A DNA stretch of 64,000 bases from Isoptericola luteus. Lineage in GTDB: Bacteria > Actinomycetota > Actinomycetes > Actinomycetales > Cellulomonadaceae. Shown one piece after another: positions 17,386-25,451 of the stretch. Position 1 is the stretch's first letter, and each line of letters begins with the position of its first letter. The DNA is taken from the NCBI RefSeq assembly GCF_020297055.1, contig NZ_JAIXCQ010000004.1, forward strand, positions 238,462 through 302,461, given 5' to 3'. The position numbers and the translations under genes were made by a program. Below the pieces are notes generated by a model. It worked only from the letters and a program-made list of their open reading frames with translations. It had not been told where the DNA came from and did not search any database.

Positions 17386-18777
17386 TCAGGCCTTGGCGGC
17401 CTCGTCGTCGGTGTCGGTGGCCGTGTCGGCGTCGGTGGCCGTGTCGGTGGTCTCCGCCTCCGCCACGACGGTCTCCTCCGCCTCGGCGACGGCCGCGTCG
17501 TCCTCGTCCGTCCCGATGAACTCGGTCAGGTCGACGACGTTGCCCTCGGAGTCCTTGACCTCGATCTCGCGCAGCGCGACCGCGAGGGCCTTGGAGCGCG
17601 CGACCTCGCCGACCATGGCGGGGATCTGACCGCCCTGGTCCAGGGTGGAGATGAACTGGTTCGGGTCCATGCCGTACTGCTGCGAGGCCTGCACGAGGTA
17701 CTCGACGAGCTCGCCCTGGGCGACCTTCACCTCGAGCTTCTCGGCGAGGGTGTCCAGCAGGATCTGGTTCTGCAGGGCCTTGGTCGCGTCGACGGTGACC
17801 TCGGCGCGGTGCTCGTCGTCCTCGAGGCGGCTCTCGGACTCGAGGTGACGGTGCACCTCGGCCTCGACGGCACCGGCCGGGACCGGGACCTCGACCAGCT
17901 CGAGCAGCTTCTCGAGCAGCAGGTCGCGCGCGGCGACCGCCTGGTTGGACGTCTTCGCCGACGCGACCTGCTCGCGCAGGTCGGCCGTGAGCTCCTCGAG
18001 CGTGTCGAACTCCGACGCGAGCTGCGCGAAGTCGTCGTCCGCGGCCGGAAGGTCGCGCTCCTTGACCGACGTGGCGGTGACGGTGACCGTCGCCTCCTCG
18101 CCCTCGTGCTCGCCACCGGCGAGCTCGGTGGTGAACGTCGTGGTCTCCTCGGCCGACAGCCCGGTGAGGGCCTCGTCCAGGCCCTCGAGCATGTTGCCGG
18201 CACCGATCTGGTAGGAGACGCCGGAGACCGAGTCGATCTCCTCGTCACCGATCACGGCCTTGAGGTCGATGACGACGTAGTCGCCCTCGGCCGCCGGGCG
18301 GTCGACGCCCACCAGGGTGCCGAAGCGCTCGCGCAGCGAGTCGAGGCGCTCGGTGACGTCCTCGTCGCTGACGTCGGTGGAGTCCACCGTGAGCTCGATG
18401 CTCGACAGCTCGGGCAGCTCGAGCTCGGGGCGGACCTCGACCTCGGCGGTGAAGGCGAGCTGGCCCTCGCCGGCCTTCGCCGGGATCTCGGTGACCTCGA
18501 CCTCGGGCTGGCCCAGCGGGCGCAGCGACTCGGCCGAGACCGCGTCACGGTAGAAGCCGGAGAGGGCGTCGTTCACGGCGTGCTCGACGACGGCGCCCCA
18601 GCCGACCCGCTGCTCGATGATGCGCGGGGGGACCTTGCCCTTGCGGAAGCCGGGGATGTTGACCTGCTCCGCGATGTGCTTGTAGGCGTGGTCGATGCTC
18701 GGCTTGAGCTCGTCGTACTCCACCTCGACGGTCAGCTTGACCTTGGTGGCGTCCAGGGTCTCGACGGCGCTCTTCAC
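17386..18777 (-). CDS. tig: Trigger factor, ribosome-associated chaperone
   Basis: The 463-residue protein binds nascent chains at the ribosome exit. The ribosome-docking motif GFRKGKVP lies in the N-terminal domain (about residue 43). The FKBP-type prolyl isomerase domain covers about 160-245 and a helical C-terminal chaperone domain follows. The last 50 residues are acidic and low-complexity (repeated Thr-Asp-Thr-Ala), typical of actinobacterial homologues. The frame extends to 18942, but GTG 18777 follows a TTGGAG site and starts exactly at the family N-terminus (VKSAVETLDATKVKLTVEV). Confidence 0.95.
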   Translation of the reverse strand: MKSAVETLDATKVKLTVEVEYDELKPSIDHAYKHIAEQVNIPGFRKGKVPPRIIEQRVGWGAVVEHAVNDALSGFYRDAVSAESLRPLGQPEVEVTEIPAKAGEGQLAFTAEVEVRPELELPELSSIELTVDSTDVSDEDVTERLDSLRERFGTLVGVDRPAAEGDYVVIDLKAVIGDEEIDSVSGVSYQIGAGNMLEGLDEALTGLSAEETTTFTTELAGGEHEGEEATVTVTATSVKERDLPAADDDFAQLASEFDTLEELTADLREQVASAKTSNQAVAARDLLLEKLLELVEVPVPAGAVEAEVHRHLESESRLEDDEHRAEVTVDATKALQNQILLDTLAEKLEVKVAQGELVEYLVQASQQYGMDPNQFISTLDQGGQIPAMVGEVARSKALAVALREIEVKDSEGNVVDLTEFIGTDEDDAAVAEAEETVVAEAETTDTATDADTATDTDDEAAKA

Positions 18778-18989
18778 TTCGATGATCTCCAACGGGTCGG
18801 GTGCGTGCGCGCGCGTCTCGCCGGCGTGAGCCGGGTCTGGTTGCTGCGGCGCTGGGTGCGGTGCTTGCCACTGGCCGTGCGGCAGGCGCACGGGCAACCC
18901 GTCCATGGTACGCCACGGGCAGGGGCGTCCCGCGACCCTCACGGGCCGGGCCCGCGGGACGCCCTACCGGGGGGACGAGCGGCGCCGCG

Positions 18990-19379
18990 TCAGGAGCAGG
19001 TGTAGGTGACGCCGTCCACGTAGTGCTCTCCGGGCCCGAGGTCACCGCACGTCTCGACGACGTGGCCGAGCAGGGTGCCGACGACGACGCTGAGCACGAT
19101 CGTGCCCAGGAGCACCAGGGCGCTGACGATGATTCCGGCGAGCGCCACGCCGTTCGAGCGCCCGGCCTTGCGCGACTTGACCATGCCCACGATCGACAGG
19201 ACGAGCCCGACCAGCGAGAGGGGGCCCAGGAACCCGAGCACCAGACCGACGATGCCGAGCGTCTTGCCCGGGTTGTCGGCCTGCGGCTGGCCGGAGCCTG
19301 CGTACGGCGCCGGCGGGGCGGCCACCGCGGCACCGGTCTCGTGGGGCGCGCCGGGGGTCGTGGGGTCGGGGGTGGTCAT
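18990..19379 (-). CDS. DUF4190-type small membrane protein
   Basis: The 129-residue protein has a Pro/Ala-rich N-terminal tail of about 38 residues. Two membrane helices follow (about 40-68 and 78-105), joined by a short basic cytoplasmic loop with KSRKAGRSNG; GLVLGFLGPLSLVGLVLSIV and GVALAGIIVSALVLLG are typical of DUF4190 proteins. A short C-terminal part with two Cys (TCGDLGPGEHYVDGVTYTCS) is probably outside the cell. The function of the family is unknown. It starts well upstream of tig and shares no clear operon with it. Confidence 0.75.
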   Translation of the reverse strand: MTTPDPTTPGAPHETGAAVAAPPAPYAGSGQPQADNPGKTLGIVGLVLGFLGPLSLVGLVLSIVGMVKSRKAGRSNGVALAGIIVSALVLLGTIVLSVVVGTLLGHVVETCGDLGPGEHYVDGVTYTCS

Positions 19380-19467
19380 TCTCGTGGGCTCCTCGCACGG
19401 GGCCGCCGTGTCTCGGCGGCCGGTGCGGTGATCCTCTCAGACGCCCCGCGCCTCCCCGGCAGCCGAC

Positions 19468-19734
19468 CTATATCCCGTCCGGGTGCCAGGCGACGTGTCG
19501 GCGTCGTAGCCGGTCTGGCCGCTCCACGGTGCCGAGGATGACGTCGGCTCCGCCGTCGTACGGGGCGTAGAGCCACTTCGGCTGGACGCCGGGCCATCGA
19601 GCGTCCCACGTACCGGTGAGCCAGGCCAGGGACCGCTCCGGCACAGGCATGCGGAACCCGAGCACGCCGGCGGCGACCTCCTCGCACCGTGCACCGAGCC
19701 GCGCGAGACCCCCATGAAGCCCATAGGTCAACAC
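19468..19734 (-). CDS. Hypothetical protein of 88 residues
   Basis: GTG at 19734 opens a frame of 88 residues without membrane segments. It is Trp-rich (AWLTGTWDARWPGVQPKWLYAPYDGGADVILG) and looks protein-like rather than a GC shadow. I do not recognise a family. Start is uncertain; the frame is open to 19776. It lies downstream of the tRNA-Pro terminator on the same strand. It may be a small lineage-specific gene or a remnant of a larger one, as intergenic sequence next to a tRNA gene often collects such pieces. Confidence 0.4.
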   Translation of the reverse strand: MLTYGLHGGLARLGARCEEVAAGVLGFRMPVPERSLAWLTGTWDARWPGVQPKWLYAPYDGGADVILGTVERPDRLRRRHVAWHPDGI

Positions 19735-19810
19735 GCTGCGACTCCTGCGCTCGGCGCCCAGATCGTGACGCCGCACGGACCGCCCGACGCTCCCGGGCGG
19801 GGACGGGTTC

Positions 19811-19846
19811 GCCCACCTGCGCCGAAATGTGTTCGCGCAGGTGGGC
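19811..19846 (-). terminator. Terminator of the tRNA-Pro gene
   Basis: A 12-bp perfect stem, GCCCACCTGCGC at 19811-19822 with its complement at 19835-19846, encloses a 12-base loop. It lies 5 bases beyond the 3' end of the minus-strand tRNA-Pro. Confidence 0.75.
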
Positions 19847-19848
19847 GG

Positions 19849-19925
<77 letters not shown>

Positions 19926-20111
19926 AGAACCCACTCGCCTGCGGCGGTGGGCCTGCGCCAGTGTAGTGCTCCCGCCGGGCGCGGGCGGCGCAGCGACGCA
20001 CGGGGGCAGCGGCCCGCGCCCGCCTGCGGGTTTGCTAGGGTGAGCCCCGCGTTCGAAGGGGCGGTCATGACCTGCCGTCACGGCCTGCCGTCACCGCCCG
20101 TCGAGCAGCGT

Positions 20112-20182
20112 GCGGGCGTAGCTCAATGGTAGAGCCCCAGTCTTCCAAACTGGCTACGCGGGTTCGATTCCCGTCGCCCGCT
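20112..20182 (+). tRNA. tRNA-Gly (anticodon TCC)
   Basis: A 71-base cloverleaf begins GCGGGCG and ends CGCCCGC plus discriminator T. The D arm contains AGCTCAATGGTAGAGC, the anticodon loop is TCTTCCAAA with TCC, and the T loop is GGTTCGATTCC. CCA is not encoded. Confidence 0.96.
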
Positions 20183-20206
20183 CACCCGAGCCGACAGGTT
20201 CGTCGA

Positions 20207-20239
20207 GCACGGACGGCCGTTGTCGGCGGCCGTCCGTGC
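20207..20239 (+). terminator. Terminator of the tRNA-Gly gene
   Basis: GCACGGACGGCCG at 20207-20219 pairs perfectly with 20227-20239 around a 7-base loop. It lies 24 bases after the tRNA. The cysK leader transcript probably starts just beyond it; GATACGCT at 20240-20248 offers a possible -10. Confidence 0.75.
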
Positions 20240-20326
20240 CGATACGCTCGGTCGGGTCACGGGCTCGCGCCGCCGCACCCGTGGGAGCACCGCGGCCGCG
20301 CGCCGCCCGGAGGAAGGGACTCGGCC

Positions 20327-20416
20327 ATGCGTCACACGCCTCGCGTCGCCGCCGTCCGCACCTCCCGCGCCATCTCCCCGGCCACCTGCCGCCCCCGCTG
20401 CCGCACCTGTCTGTAG
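20327..20416 (+). CDS. Cys-rich leader peptide of the cysK-cysE operon (29 residues)
   Basis: ATG 20327 follows a GGAGGAAGGG ribosome site by eight bases and the frame ends at TAG 20414-20416. The peptide ends ATCRPRCRTCL, with three Cys codons in its last nine residues, directly upstream of a cysteine-synthesis operon. This arrangement matches leader peptides that sense scarcity of a charged tRNA. Polycysteine short ORFs acting as cysteine-responsive attenuators have been described upstream of sulfur genes in mycobacteria. The role here is inferred from position and codon content. It could alternatively be a small Cys-rich metal-binding peptide, but the location argues for control. Confidence 0.7.
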   Translation: MRHTPRVAAVRTSRAISPATCRPRCRTCL

Positions 20417-20647
20417 AGCGTCCGCGTCACGCCTGACCCGCCACCCGGCGGGCCGCGGCGAGCGCGCGACGCTCACCCCGACGCGCACCAGGGCCCGCAC
20501 GGTCCGCCGCACCGGCTCCGGTGGCGACGTCACCCGCACCACGACATCGTGACGTGCAGCACCGCACCTCACCGCACCTCACCGCACCTCACCGGCCGGC
20601 CCCGGTCCGCACCGCCCCGGCCCCGCACCTACGAAGAGGACACCACC
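20417..20647 (+). promoter_or_regulatory. Leader region between the Cys peptide and cysK
   Basis: This 231-base stretch lies between the leader peptide stop and the cysK ATG. It holds several short GC hairpins, for example ACCGG-CT-CCGGT at about 20511-20522 and CACGA-CA-TCGTG at about 20540-20551. It also holds a 10-bp tandem repeat, and no long ORF. If ribosome stalling at Cys codons controls cysK, the alternative pairings must lie here. I did not resolve a clear terminator/antiterminator pair by eye, so the control could also be translational. Confidence 0.45.
20561..20590 (+). repeat. 10-bp triplicate in the cysK leader
   Basis: Three head-to-tail copies of ACCGCACCTC, with partial copies on both sides (GCACCGCAC before, ACCGG after), lie about 60-90 bases upstream of the cysK start. 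The C-rich, G-poor plus strand should remain unpaired in the message. Confidence 0.8.
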
Positions 20648-21583
20648 ATGGCCCGCATCTACGACGACGCGACCCAGCTCATCGGCCGCACGCCCCTCGT
20701 GAAGCTCAACCGCCTCACCGAGGGACTGGGCGCGACGGTCGTCGCCAAGCTCGAGTTCTACAACCCCGCTAACTCGGTCAAGGACCGCATCGGAGTCTCG
20801 ATCATCGACGCGGCGGAGGCGTCGGGCGAGCTGCAGCCGGGCGGCACCATCGTCGAGGGCACCTCCGGGAACACCGGCATCGCGCTGGCGTGGGTGGGCG
20901 CGGCCCGCGGCTACAAGGTCGTGCTGGCGATGCCGGAGACCATGTCGAAGGAGCGTCGCGCCCTGCTGCGCGCGTACGGCGCGGAGCTCGTCCTGACCCC
21001 GGGAGGCGAAGGCATGAAGGGCGCCCTGGCCGCCGCCGAGAAGATCGTCGCCGAGCGGCCCGGCGCGATCCTCGCCCGTCAGTTCGCCAACGAGGCGAAC
21101 ACCAAGATCCACCGCGAGACCACGGCCGAGGAGATCTGGGCGGACACCGACGGCGCGGTGGACGTCGTCGTGGCCGGCATCGGGACGGGCGGCACCATCA
21201 CCGGCGTCGGCCAGGTGCTCAAGGAGCGCAAGCCGGGCGTCCGGGTCGTCGCGGTCGAGCCCGCCGAGTCGGCGATCCTCACCGGCGGCGCCCCCGGCCC
21301 GCACAAGATCCAGGGCCTCGGGGCCAACTTCGTGCCCGAGATCCTCGACACCTCCGTCTACGACGAGGTCGTCGACGTCGACGCCGAGACGGCGGTCGAC
21401 CTCGCCCGCCGCGCCGCGAAGGAGGAGGGCCTGCTGGTCGGCATCTCGTCGGGCGCGGCCATCGCGGCAGCACTGCAGGTCGCGGCCCGCCCGGAGAACG
21501 AGGGCAAGCTGATCGTCGTCGTCGTCCCCGACTTCGGCGAGCGCTACCTCTCGACGATCCTCTACTCGGACCTGCTGGACTGA
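20648..21583 (+). CDS. cysK: Cysteine synthase A (O-acetylserine sulfhydrylase)
   Basis: The 311-residue PLP enzyme makes L-cysteine from O-acetylserine and sulfide. The PLP lysine is K45 in NPANSVKDR, the substrate loop is [11 protein letters not shown], and the phosphate-binding GTGGTITG lies at about residue 178-185. The frame is open to 20549, but ATG 20648 with GAAGAGGA upstream begins the family N-terminus [18 protein letters not shown]. It is followed after one base by cysE, so sulfide incorporation and O-acetylserine supply are made from one transcript. It is probably controlled by the Cys leader peptide. Confidence 0.97.
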   Translation: MARIYDDATQLIGRTPLVKLNRLTEGLGATVVAKLEFYNPANSVKDRIGVSIIDAAEASGELQPGGTIVEGTSGNTGIALAWVGAARGYKVVLAMPETMSKERRALLRAYGAELVLTPGGEGMKGALAAAEKIVAERPGAILARQFANEANTKIHRETTAEEIWADTDGAVDVVVAGIGTGGTITGVGQVLKERKPGVRVVAVEPAESAILTGGAPGPHKIQGLGANFVPEILDTSVYDEVVDVDAETAVDLARRAAKEEGLLVGISSGAAIAAALQVAARPENEGKLIVVVVPDFGERYLSTILYSDLLD

Positions 21584-21584
21584 C

Positions 21585-22289
21585 GTGCCCGACCAGCCCT
21601 CCCCCCCTGCCGGCCACCGGCCCGCCGATCCCGGCGGGCCGGACATGCCGGTCGTCCACGACGAGACCGACCACCCGATGCCGGCGGGCCACCGGCCCGG
21701 GCTGCGTCACCTCGTGGAGCTCCTCATGGAGGACCTCGACGCCGCGCACGCCCACGACCCGGCAGCCCGCACGCGCGTCGAGGTGGCGCTCGGCTACCCG
21801 GGCGTGCACGCCGTGTGGACGCACCGGATCACGCACCGGATGTGGCACCGGCCGGGCCTGCGCCTGCCCGCGAGGCTCCTCTCGCAGGTCTCGCGGTGGC
21901 TCACCGGGATCGAGATCCACCCGGGGGCGCGGATCGGCCGGCGGCTGTTCATCGACCACGGCATGGGGGTCGTGATCGGGCAGACGACGGTGGTGGGCGA
22001 CGACTGCGTGCTGTTCCACGGCTCGACGCTGGGCGGCCGGTCGATGCGGCAGGGCAAGCGTCACCCCACCCTGGGCGACCGCATCATGGTCGGGGCCGGG
22101 GCCAAGGTGCTGGGTCCGCTGTGGATCGGCGACGACGCGCAGATCGGCGCGAACGCCGTGGTCGTCCGGGACGTCCCGCCCGGGATGGTCGCCGTCGGCG
22201 TCCCGGCCCAGGCCCGCAGGCCGGGCCACCTGCCCGACCACGGTCAGCACGTCGAGGACGCCTCGGAGCTCATCGAGTACGTCATCTAG
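21585..22289 (+). CDS. cysE: Serine O-acetyltransferase
   Basis: The 234-residue enzyme transfers acetyl from acetyl-CoA to L-serine. The C-terminal half is a left-handed beta helix of hexapeptide repeats with the catalytic His in IEIHPGARIG and the second in FIDHGMGVVIGQT. The loop HPTLGDRIMVGAGAKVLG and the end AVGVPAQ are standard for the shorter EpsC type. The first 45 residues are Pro-rich and not conserved, so a start farther in (Met 21 or Met 32) is possible. GTG 21585 lies one base after the cysK stop and has no ribosome site of its own, suggesting translational coupling. CysE and CysK usually form a complex. Confidence 0.94.
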   Translation: MPDQPSPPAGHRPADPGGPDMPVVHDETDHPMPAGHRPGLRHLVELLMEDLDAAHAHDPAARTRVEVALGYPGVHAVWTHRITHRMWHRPGLRLPARLLSQVSRWLTGIEIHPGARIGRRLFIDHGMGVVIGQTTVVGDDCVLFHGSTLGGRSMRQGKRHPTLGDRIMVGAGAKVLGPLWIGDDAQIGANAVVVRDVPPGMVAVGVPAQARRPGHLPDHGQHVEDASELIEYVI

Positions 22290-22315
22290 CACCGGACGCG
22301 GCGTGCCCGGACCGG

Positions 22316-22358
22316 AGGCCCGCGCTCCCCGCCGTCTCGCGGCGCGGGGTGCGGGCCT
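22316..22358 (+). terminator. Terminator after cysE
   Basis: GGCCCGCGCTCCCCGC pairs with GCGGGGTGCGGGCC, with one bulge, around an eight-base loop. It is followed by TTC, but there is no longer T run. It closes the cysK-cysE unit 26 bases after the stop. Confidence 0.7.
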
Positions 22359-22377
22359 TCGCGCGTCGACCGGCAGC

Positions 22378-22400
22378 TTGTTCTAGTAGTCGTAGAACAA
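22378..22400. promoter_or_regulatory. Perfect operator palindrome upstream of the GntR gene
   Basis: TTGTTCTA and TAGAACAA stand as perfect 8-base inverted arms around a 7-base spacer, 14 bases before the ATG. The AT-rich block (to ATATTC at about 22401-22406) is a striking interruption in a GC-rich genome and must also contain the promoter. YtrA-subfamily GntR repressors bind such spaced palindromes upstream of their own operon, so this is the likely autoregulatory site. Confidence 0.75.
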
Positions 22401-22414
22401 ATATTCTGCGCCAC

Positions 22415-22771
22415 ATGATGTGGAGGATCGACCCCGGCGGTGACGAGCCGCTGTACGCGCAGCTCGTCACCCAGGTGCGGCTCGCCGTCGCGCACGGCGA
22501 GCTGCGTCCGGGCGAGCGGCTGCCCGCCGCCCGCGAGCTGGCGGCGTCCCTGGACCTCAACATGCACACCGTCCTGCGGGCCTACCAGCTGCTGCGCGAC
22601 GACGGCGTCGTCGAGCTCCGCCGCGGCCGCGGGGCCATGGTCGCCGCGCGGCAGCCCGCGGACCTGACGGCCGTCGAGCGGGCGATCGCCGACCTGGTCG
22701 ACGCCGCGCGGCGGGCGCACCTCTCCACCGAGACCACCACCACCCTCGTCAAGGAGGCGATGCACCGATGA
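22415..22771 (+). CDS. GntR-family repressor, YtrA subfamily
   Basis: The 118-residue protein has the compact YtrA architecture: a winged helix-turn-helix (about 10-75, with PLYAQLVTQVRLAVAHGELRPGE, LPAARELAASLDLNMHTVLRAY and VVELRRGRGAMV) and a short helical dimerisation tail of about 40 residues. No large effector domain is present. ATG 22415 is used; a second ATG follows directly at 22418. The stop overlaps the ATG of the DUF1648 gene (ATGA), so both are one operon, as is typical for YtrA regulators and membrane proteins that act against cell-envelope stress or transport compounds. Confidence 0.9.
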   Translation: MMWRIDPGGDEPLYAQLVTQVRLAVAHGELRPGERLPAARELAASLDLNMHTVLRAYQLLRDDGVVELRRGRGAMVAARQPADLTAVERAIADLVDAARRAHLSTETTTTLVKEAMHR

Positions 22772-23781
22772 CCAGCACTCCCCCGACCGGCACCCGGCCC
22801 ACCGACGGCGCGCCCGAGGCGTGGCGCGGCCGGGCGCGCCGCGCGATGACGTGGGCGTCGGCCGCCGGGGCGGCCCTGGCCCTGGCCGCCGCAGCCGTGG
22901 CCTGGTCGTGGTCCGGCGAGCTCCCGGCCGAGGCGGCCTCCCACTGGAGCGGCAGCGGCGTCCCCGACGGGTTCTCGACTCCGTCGAGCCTCGTGCTGCT
23001 CTGCACCGCCCTCGCGCTCGGTCTCGTCGCGCTCTTCTGCGCCATCGGGACGCTCGCCGGGTCGGCGGCGTCCACCCGGCGCATCGCCGCCGCGGGCAGC
23101 GTCTGGTCGGGCGGGTTCGCGGGCGGCCTGCTGCTGGTCACCCTCGCTCCGCAGCGCGGGCTCGACGACGCCTCGCAGGTCGGGCTGTCGGCGGGCGCCA
23201 TGGCCCTGGTCCTCGTGGCACCGCTCGTCCCCGCCGTCGTGGCCGCGATGCTCGTCCCAGGCGACCCGGTGCTGGCCGCCGCCGCCCCGGTCCCCTCGGA
23301 CGCGCCCCGGGTCGCGGTCCGCGACGGCGAGCGGGTGGTCTGGCTGCGCCGCGCGACCGGCGGGCCGGGCCTCGCGGTCGGGGCGGTCTCCATCCTGGTG
23401 ACCGTGGCGCTCGCGGTCGTCACCCAGACGTGGGGGATGCTCGTGGTCCCCGTGCTGCTCGCCGGGCTGTTCGTGGCGATGTTCGCGTTCAGCGTTCGCG
23501 TCGACGGGTCGGGGCTCACCGTCCGCTCGGTGGCCGGCTGGCCTGGGACGCACGTCCCCGCCGCCGAGGTGCTCGCGGCGAGCGTGGTCCACGTGAGCCC
23601 GTTCCGCGAGTTCGGCGGGTGGGGCTGGCGGGTCGGGAGCGGCGGTCGCGTGGGCGTGGTGCTCCGCCAGGGCGAGGGCCTCCTGGTGGAGCGGTCCGGC
23701 GGCCGCTCGCTGGTCGTGACGGTCGACGACGCCGCGACGGCCGCCGCGCTGCTCAACACCGCGGCGGAGCGGGCCCGGTGA
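22768..23781 (+). CDS. DUF1648-type membrane protein
   Basis: The 337-residue protein has about six membrane segments (around 28-48, 70-92, 105-125, 135-155, 200-220 and 222-242). The DUF1648 signature region is between the first two (LPAEAASHWSGSGVPDGFSTP). The C-terminal 110 residues are soluble and beta-rich, with repeated VTVRSVAGWPG- and VGSGGRVGVV-like strands. The family resembles SdpI-type immunity/signalling proteins in the first part, but no function is established. The four-base overlap with the GntR gene suggests that the repressor controls its synthesis. Confidence 0.8.
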   Translation: MTSTPPTGTRPTDGAPEAWRGRARRAMTWASAAGAALALAAAAVAWSWSGELPAEAASHWSGSGVPDGFSTPSSLVLLCTALALGLVALFCAIGTLAGSAASTRRIAAAGSVWSGGFAGGLLLVTLAPQRGLDDASQVGLSAGAMALVLVAPLVPAVVAAMLVPGDPVLAAAAPVPSDAPRVAVRDGERVVWLRRATGGPGLAVGAVSILVTVALAVVTQTWGMLVVPVLLAGLFVAMFAFSVRVDGSGLTVRSVAGWPGTHVPAAEVLAASVVHVSPFREFGGWGWRVGSGGRVGVVLRQGEGLLVERSGGRSLVVTVDDAATAAALLNTAAERAR

Positions 23782-23793
23782 CCACCGCGCCCC

Positions 23794-24186
23794 TCACGCC
23801 GGCAGGTCGCGGTGCTGCTCCGCCAGCGCCGCGGGCGCCTTCGCGTGCCACGCGTCCTCAAGGAGCTCGCGCAGCAGCGGCTCCCGGGTGATCGCCAGCC
23901 GCACCAGGACGGCGGCGTAGCCGTCCAGGTGCGGGATGGTGAAGCAGGCCTGCGGGTGCGCGGCGAGCAGTGCCTCCTTCTCCCCCAGGTCGTCGACCGA
24001 GACGGCGAGGATGGGCCCGGCGGGCACCGGCTCGTCGCCGAACCGCCGGACGTCGGCCTTGCTGAACGGGCGCTCCCACGCGAAGACCGTCCCGGCCACC
24101 GCCCAGGCGCGGTGCCCGTAGCGGGTCTCGGTCGTCACCTCAGGGAGCAGCGCTGCGAGCCGGGCGACGTCCTCGACGGTGGCCAT
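23794..24186 (-). CDS. MmcQ/YjbR family protein
   Basis: The protein of about 130 residues has the YjbR fold, with MATVEDVARLAALLPEVTTETRYGHRAWAVAGTVFAWE and the later SVDDLGEKEALLAAHPQACFTIPHLDGYAAVLVRL. These small proteins resemble DNA-binding folds (cyaY-like double-wing), but no biochemical role is proven. The frame is open to 24213; the start at the internal ATG 24186 fits the family N-terminus better. Its stop is 13 bases from the stop of the convergent DUF1648 gene. Confidence 0.82.
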   Translation of the reverse strand: MATVEDVARLAALLPEVTTETRYGHRAWAVAGTVFAWERPFSKADVRRFGDEPVPAGPILAVSVDDLGEKEALLAAHPQACFTIPHLDGYAAVLVRLAITREPLLRELLEDAWHAKAPAALAEQHRDLPA

Positions 24187-24298
24187 CTTCCGACCGTAGC
24201 GAGATCCGTGCACCGCGCACGTCGGCGGTCGACTAGGGTGTGACCCGCGTTACCTCATACTCCCGGTACCGGACACACTCGACGAGGAGCACCTGCCC

Positions 24299-25444
24299 AT
24301 GAGCGACCTGCGTATCGGCATCCAGACCGGCTACTGGTCCCGCAAGCCTCCGAAGGGCATCGTCCCCGCGCTCGTCGCGGCCGAGGCCCTCGGCCTGGAC
24401 TCCGTGTGGACGGCGGAGGCCTACGGCTCGGACGCCTTCACCCCGCTCGCCTGGTGGGGCTCGCGCACCCGTCGCGTGCGCCTCGGGACCGGCATCGCGC
24501 AGATGGCCGCGCGGACGCCGACCGCCACCGCGATGCAGGCGATCACCCTCGACCACCTGTCCCGCGGGCGCTTCGTCCTCGGCCTCGGCGCCTCCGGGCC
24601 TCAGGTCGTCGAGGGCTGGTACGGCCAGCCGTACCGCAAGCCGCTCGCCCGGACCCGCGAGTACGTCGACGTCGTCCGCCAGGTCTTCGCCCGCGAGCGC
24701 CCCGTGACCGCTGACGGCGAGTTCTACCGCCTCCCGGTGCCGGCCGACACCCCCGGCGCGACCGGCCTGGGCAAGGCGCTCAAGCCGACCGTGCACCCCC
24801 GGCGCGCGGACATCCCCATCGTGCTCGCGGCGCAGGGCCCCAAGAACGTCGCGCTGGCCGCAGAGATCGCCGACGGCTGGATGGCCGGGTTCTACGCCCC
24901 CAAGGCCGACGCCGAGCACCGTGAGCTGCTGGGCACCGGGTTCGCCGCCCGGTCCGCCGAGCGCACCCCGGCGTCCGGGTTCGAGGTGCTCGCGACGGTG
25001 CCCGTCGTCGTGCGGGACGACGTCGAGGCCGCGGCCGACGTGATCCGGCCGCACATCGCGCTGTACGCGGGCGGGATGGGCGCCAAGGAGGCGAACTTCC
25101 ACAAGGCGTCGCTCGACCGCCTCGGCTACAAGACCGCGCTGGACGAGGTGCAGGCGCTGTTCCTCGAGGGCCGCAAGGACGACGCCGCGCGCGCCGTCCC
25201 GACAGAGCTGGTCGAGGAGATCGCGCTCGTCGGCCCGGCGGACAAGGTCGCCCGGGACCTCACGCGGTGGGAGGGCACCGCCCTGACCACCATGCTGCTG
25301 CAGGGCGACCCGTCCTCCATGCTCACCGTGCTCGCGGCCACGCAGGCCGCCCGCAAGGACGCGAGCGGCAGCACGCCCCTGGGCGCCCGCGTGCGCGCCG
25401 GCGCCGGCTCCCTCGCGGCGCGGGTGGCGCCGTCGAAGGCCTGA
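24299..25444 (+). CDS. LLM-class F420-dependent oxidoreductase
   Basis: The 381-residue TIM-barrel protein belongs to the luciferase-like flavin/F420 family. It starts LRIGIQTGYWSRKPP and has the expected GLDSVWTAEAYGSDAF, LGTGIAQMAARTP, GRFVLGLGASGPQVVEGWYG and IPIVLAAQGPKNVALAAEIADGW. Its closest relatives are mycobacterial F420-dependent proteins with an extended C-terminal region; the last 40 residues are basic and probably disordered. The substrate is unknown. The presence of cofE and the fgd-like gene 18 kb upstream shows that the cell makes F420. GAGGAG precedes the ATG. Confidence 0.88.
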   Translation: MSDLRIGIQTGYWSRKPPKGIVPALVAAEALGLDSVWTAEAYGSDAFTPLAWWGSRTRRVRLGTGIAQMAARTPTATAMQAITLDHLSRGRFVLGLGASGPQVVEGWYGQPYRKPLARTREYVDVVRQVFARERPVTADGEFYRLPVPADTPGATGLGKALKPTVHPRRADIPIVLAAQGPKNVALAAEIADGWMAGFYAPKADAEHRELLGTGFAARSAERTPASGFEVLATVPVVVRDDVEAAADVIRPHIALYAGGMGAKEANFHKASLDRLGYKTALDEVQALFLEGRKDDAARAVPTELVEEIALVGPADKVARDLTRWEGTALTTMLLQGDPSSMLTVLAATQAARKDASGSTPLGARVRAGAGSLAARVAPSKA

Positions 25445-25451
25445 TCGGCCC

